Below are positions 6,065-7,274 of a stretch of DNA of 7,274 nucleotides, one piece after another. Source of the stretch: Betaproteobacteria bacterium (lineage in GTDB: Bacteria; Pseudomonadota; Gammaproteobacteria; Burkholderiales; Burkholderiaceae); the NCBI GenBank assembly GCA_018969885.1, contig JAGWXN010000172.1, positions 1 to 7,274 of the forward strand, given 5' to 3'. Below the pieces are notes generated by a model that was not told the origin of the DNA, ran no database searches, and saw only the letters and a program-made list of their open reading frames with translations. The position numbers and the translations under genes were made by a program. Numbering within the stretch: position 1 is the stretch's first letter; every line of letters starts with the position of its first letter.

Positions 6065-6070
6065 GGGGAG
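6065..6070 (+). promoter_or_regulatory. Ribosome binding site fixing the start of the small exported protein
   Basis: GGGGAG sits 8 bases before the ATG at 6079 and directly precedes the MKKW signal-peptide start. It rules out the in-frame ATG at 6040, which would put polar residues before the signal peptide. Confidence 0.65.
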
Positions 6071-6078
6071 CTCTTCCG

Positions 6079-6414
6079 ATGAAAAAGTGGCTGGTCGCAA
6101 TGAGTCTTGTATCGCTCAGCTCCCTGGCCCACGCTGAAGGCGGCGTTTTCCTCGGTCTCTCCATGCAGCTCGGCGGCAACATCAGCGCCCGTGACATCGG
6201 TGTCACGGCCAAGGTGGTTTCCAGTAACCGCGAAGACCGTGCCGTGCTGGGCGGCGGCATCAATGTCTATCCTTTTGGGTCAGGTCCCACACGCGTCGGC
6301 ATCGACGTGGGCGCGGGCTATCAGGGCTCGCGGTTTGGTGCCATGGTGGGCTACGACCTGCTCCTCGGCCGGCCCACGCTCAATGCCGGGTACGTGAACA
6401 CCACCAACCGATAA
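6079..6414 (+). CDS. Small exported beta-rich protein of unknown function
   Basis: A 111-residue protein with a textbook Sec signal peptide: M-K-K start, hydrophobic W-L-V-A-M-S-L-V-S-L-S-S-L and a cleavage site A-H-A before E20. The mature part of about 92 residues is rich in Gly and alternating hydrophobic residues: GGVFLGLSMQLGG, VTAKVVSS, GGGINVYPF, RVGIDVGAGYQ, RFGAMVGYDLLLG and LNAGYV. It reads as five or six amphipathic beta strands with turns, like a fragment of an outer-membrane barrel or a small periplasmic beta-sandwich. There are no cysteines and no lipobox. It starts at ATG 6079 because of GGGGAG at 6065-6070. It resembles small exported hypothetical proteins known from beta- and gammaproteobacteria; I cannot assign a function. 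It sits alone, 127 bases after the Bug receptor gene, with its own possible promoter. Confidence 0.75.
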   Translation: MKKWLVAMSLVSLSSLAHAEGGVFLGLSMQLGGNISARDIGVTAKVVSSNREDRAVLGGGINVYPFGSGPTRVGIDVGAGYQGSRFGAMVGYDLLLGRPTLNAGYVNTTNR

Positions 6415-6742
6415 CTCGCCCGCCGCTCAGAAGTCAAATTCCCTGACCAGCACCGCTGCGGCCTGTTTCAGGTAGCGCCAGGCCGGGGCATCAGCCCTGA
6501 CATGGAGGCTCAGTTGGCCTCGCCAGCTTTGCGGCGTGAGACGGCCAAGCGCTTCTGGTTCTTCGATTGGCTGACGCCCGCTTTGTCCCGTTTCGTTATT
6601 TCGCTGCCGTTGTCACGCGGTTTCTTGCTGTCGCCGCGTAGTTCAGACAGTCTGTTGCACGTGACTCGACCCCTGCCGTCGCCTAGACACCACGAGACGC
6701 TCGCCGGGTGTCCGGAATCCCCCGCCGCCTACACGGACCACG
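6415..6742. other. Intergenic stretch without an intact gene
   Basis: Between the small exported protein and the Rieske oxygenase lie 328 bases. The part around 6560-6660 is visibly less GC-rich than the flanking genes. The plus strand has an open stretch from ATG 6502 that runs into the oxygenase start and has no ribosome binding site. The minus strand has two overlapping open stretches, neither with a start codon; the one ending at 6427 looks like a gene remnant and is listed separately. A 6-bp inverted repeat (ACGCGG 6615-6620 and CCGCGT 6634-6639) with a 13-base loop is present. I see no clear promoter, terminator, tRNA or insertion-sequence end. Confidence 0.5.
6427..6612 (-). pseudogene. 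Possible C-terminal gene remnant (no start codon)
   Basis: On the minus strand a 61-codon open stretch runs from just after a TGA at 6613-6615 to a TGA at 6427-6429. It has no ATG, GTG or good TTG start. Its second half looks protein-like: LTPQSWRGQLSLHVRAD, then A-W-R-Y-L-K-Q and the ending A-V-L-V-R-E-F-D-F. This is the kind of amphipathic strand and helix ending seen in larger proteins; a resemblance to the tails of HlyD/M50-type export proteins is only an impression. It could be the surviving 3' end of a gene deleted during insertion of the oxygenase region, or a chance open frame. A second startless minus frame, very Lys/Arg-rich, ends at 6510-6512 and overlaps it. Confidence 0.3.
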
Positions 6743-7274
6743 ATGCTGTCTTGCGCCGATAACGAACTGCTCACACGAACCGGTCCCGATACGCCGATGG
6801 GTCGCTACTTCCGGCGCTACTGGCAACCGGTGGCGCTCTCACGCGAGCTACCGGAGCCCGACTGCGCGCCCCTCCGCGTGATGGTGATGGGCGAATCGCT
6901 GCTCGCTTTTCGTGACAGCACAGGCGCCGTGGGGCTCATCGACCCGCGCTGCCCACATCGCGGCGCCGATCTCTATTACGGCCGAAACGAAAACGCCTCG
7001 ATCCGCTGCGTGTATCACGGGTGGCGCTTCGACCGCCTGGGCCGCGCGCTCGAACTCCCGAATGTTCCTCCGGAGTCTCACTACCACCAGACGATTCGCA
7101 TCGCAGCCTGGCCGGTCAGGGAAGCCGGCGACATCGTCTGGGCGTATCTCGGGCCGCCCGAACATGAACCCCCGCAGCTGCCGCAACTTGATTTCACCTG
7201 CCTGCCGCCCGAACACCGCTTCGTCACCAAAAAGCTCCAGCAATGCAACTGGGCGCAGTCGATCGAGGGTGCAA
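6743..7274 (+). CDS. Rieske ring-hydroxylating oxygenase alpha subunit, N-terminal part (3' partial)
   Basis: Starting at ATG 6743, 177 residues are open to the window end. The N-terminus NELLTRTGPDTPMGRYFRRYWQPV (7-30) is typical of the phthalate 4,5-dioxygenase/vanillate demethylase-like group of alpha subunits. The Rieske [2Fe-2S] site is complete: C70-x-H72 in RCPHRGAD and C89-x2-H92 in RCVYHGW, with 16 residues between H72 and C89. The last visible residues, L-Q-Q-C-N-W-A-Q-S-I-E-G, are the entry to the catalytic domain (usually CNWLQ-x-x-EG-x-D-x-x-H), so the mononuclear iron ligands lie beyond the window. The protein would take electrons from a separate reductase and hydroxylate or demethylate an aromatic or related compound in the cytoplasm. 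Only a weak ribosome binding site (CGGA at 6734-6737) precedes the ATG. Substrate unknown. Confidence 0.92.
   Translation, partial: MLSCADNELLTRTGPDTPMGRYFRRYWQPVALSRELPEPDCAPLRVMVMGESLLAFRDSTGAVGLIDPRCPHRGADLYYGRNENASIRCVYHGWRFDRLGRALELPNVPPESHYHQTIRIAAWPVREAGDIVWAYLGPPEHEPPQLPQLDFTCLPPEHRFVTKKLQQCNWAQSIEGA

Noticed and set aside
6502..6762. Plus-strand open frame of 86 codons
   Set aside because: It has no ribosome binding site, a composition unlike a protein, and overlaps the start of the Rieske gene.
6848..7243. Minus-strand open frame of 131 codons
   Set aside because: It is antisense to the Rieske oxygenase, whose Rieske motif and start are clear.

Overview
The window looks like a chromosomal accessory or catabolic segment of a high-GC proteobacterium. 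It is most likely a betaproteobacterium of the Burkholderiales type, because it carries a solitary Bug/TctC-type periplasmic receptor next to hydrolase and Rieske oxygenase genes, a layout typical of that order. This is inferred from gene content and base composition; there is no rRNA or other taxonomic marker.

Layout: (1) Bases 1-2261, plus strand, hold a tight three-gene run: the C-terminal half of a DapA/dihydrodipicolinate-synthase-family lyase (cut by the window edge), a JmjC/cupin-4 iron oxygenase whose GTG start overlaps the lyase stop by 4 bases, and a nucleotidyltransferase with GS and DxD motifs. (2) Bases 2252-3772, minus strand, hold a DedA-family membrane protein followed by an amidohydrolase-2 protein that lacks the usual N-terminal HxH metal motif. 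The amidohydrolase and the nucleotidyltransferase converge and overlap by 10 bases. (3) A roughly 200-base divergent spacer leads to a metallo-beta-lactamase-fold hydrolase (TTG start) and a Bug/TctC periplasmic solute receptor, both plus strand, 3981-5951. (4) Next is a small exported protein of 111 residues (6079-6414). (5) A roughly 330-base stretch without an intact gene carries a startless minus-strand open stretch that reads like a C-terminal gene remnant. (6) The window ends inside a Rieske-type ring-hydroxylating oxygenase alpha subunit that starts at 6743.

How they may work together: the DapA-like lyase, amidohydrolase, MBL hydrolase, Bug receptor and Rieske oxygenase are all families often found in uptake and breakdown of aromatic or carboxylic acids. 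The substrate cannot be read from sequence. The most unusual association is the lyase - JmjC oxygenase - nucleotidyltransferase run. The latter two have intact catalytic motifs and no obvious shared pathway, so this is the best candidate in the window for an undescribed small-molecule or macromolecule-modifying module. Nothing here is a CRISPR array, insertion sequence, tRNA or recognisable phage gene.
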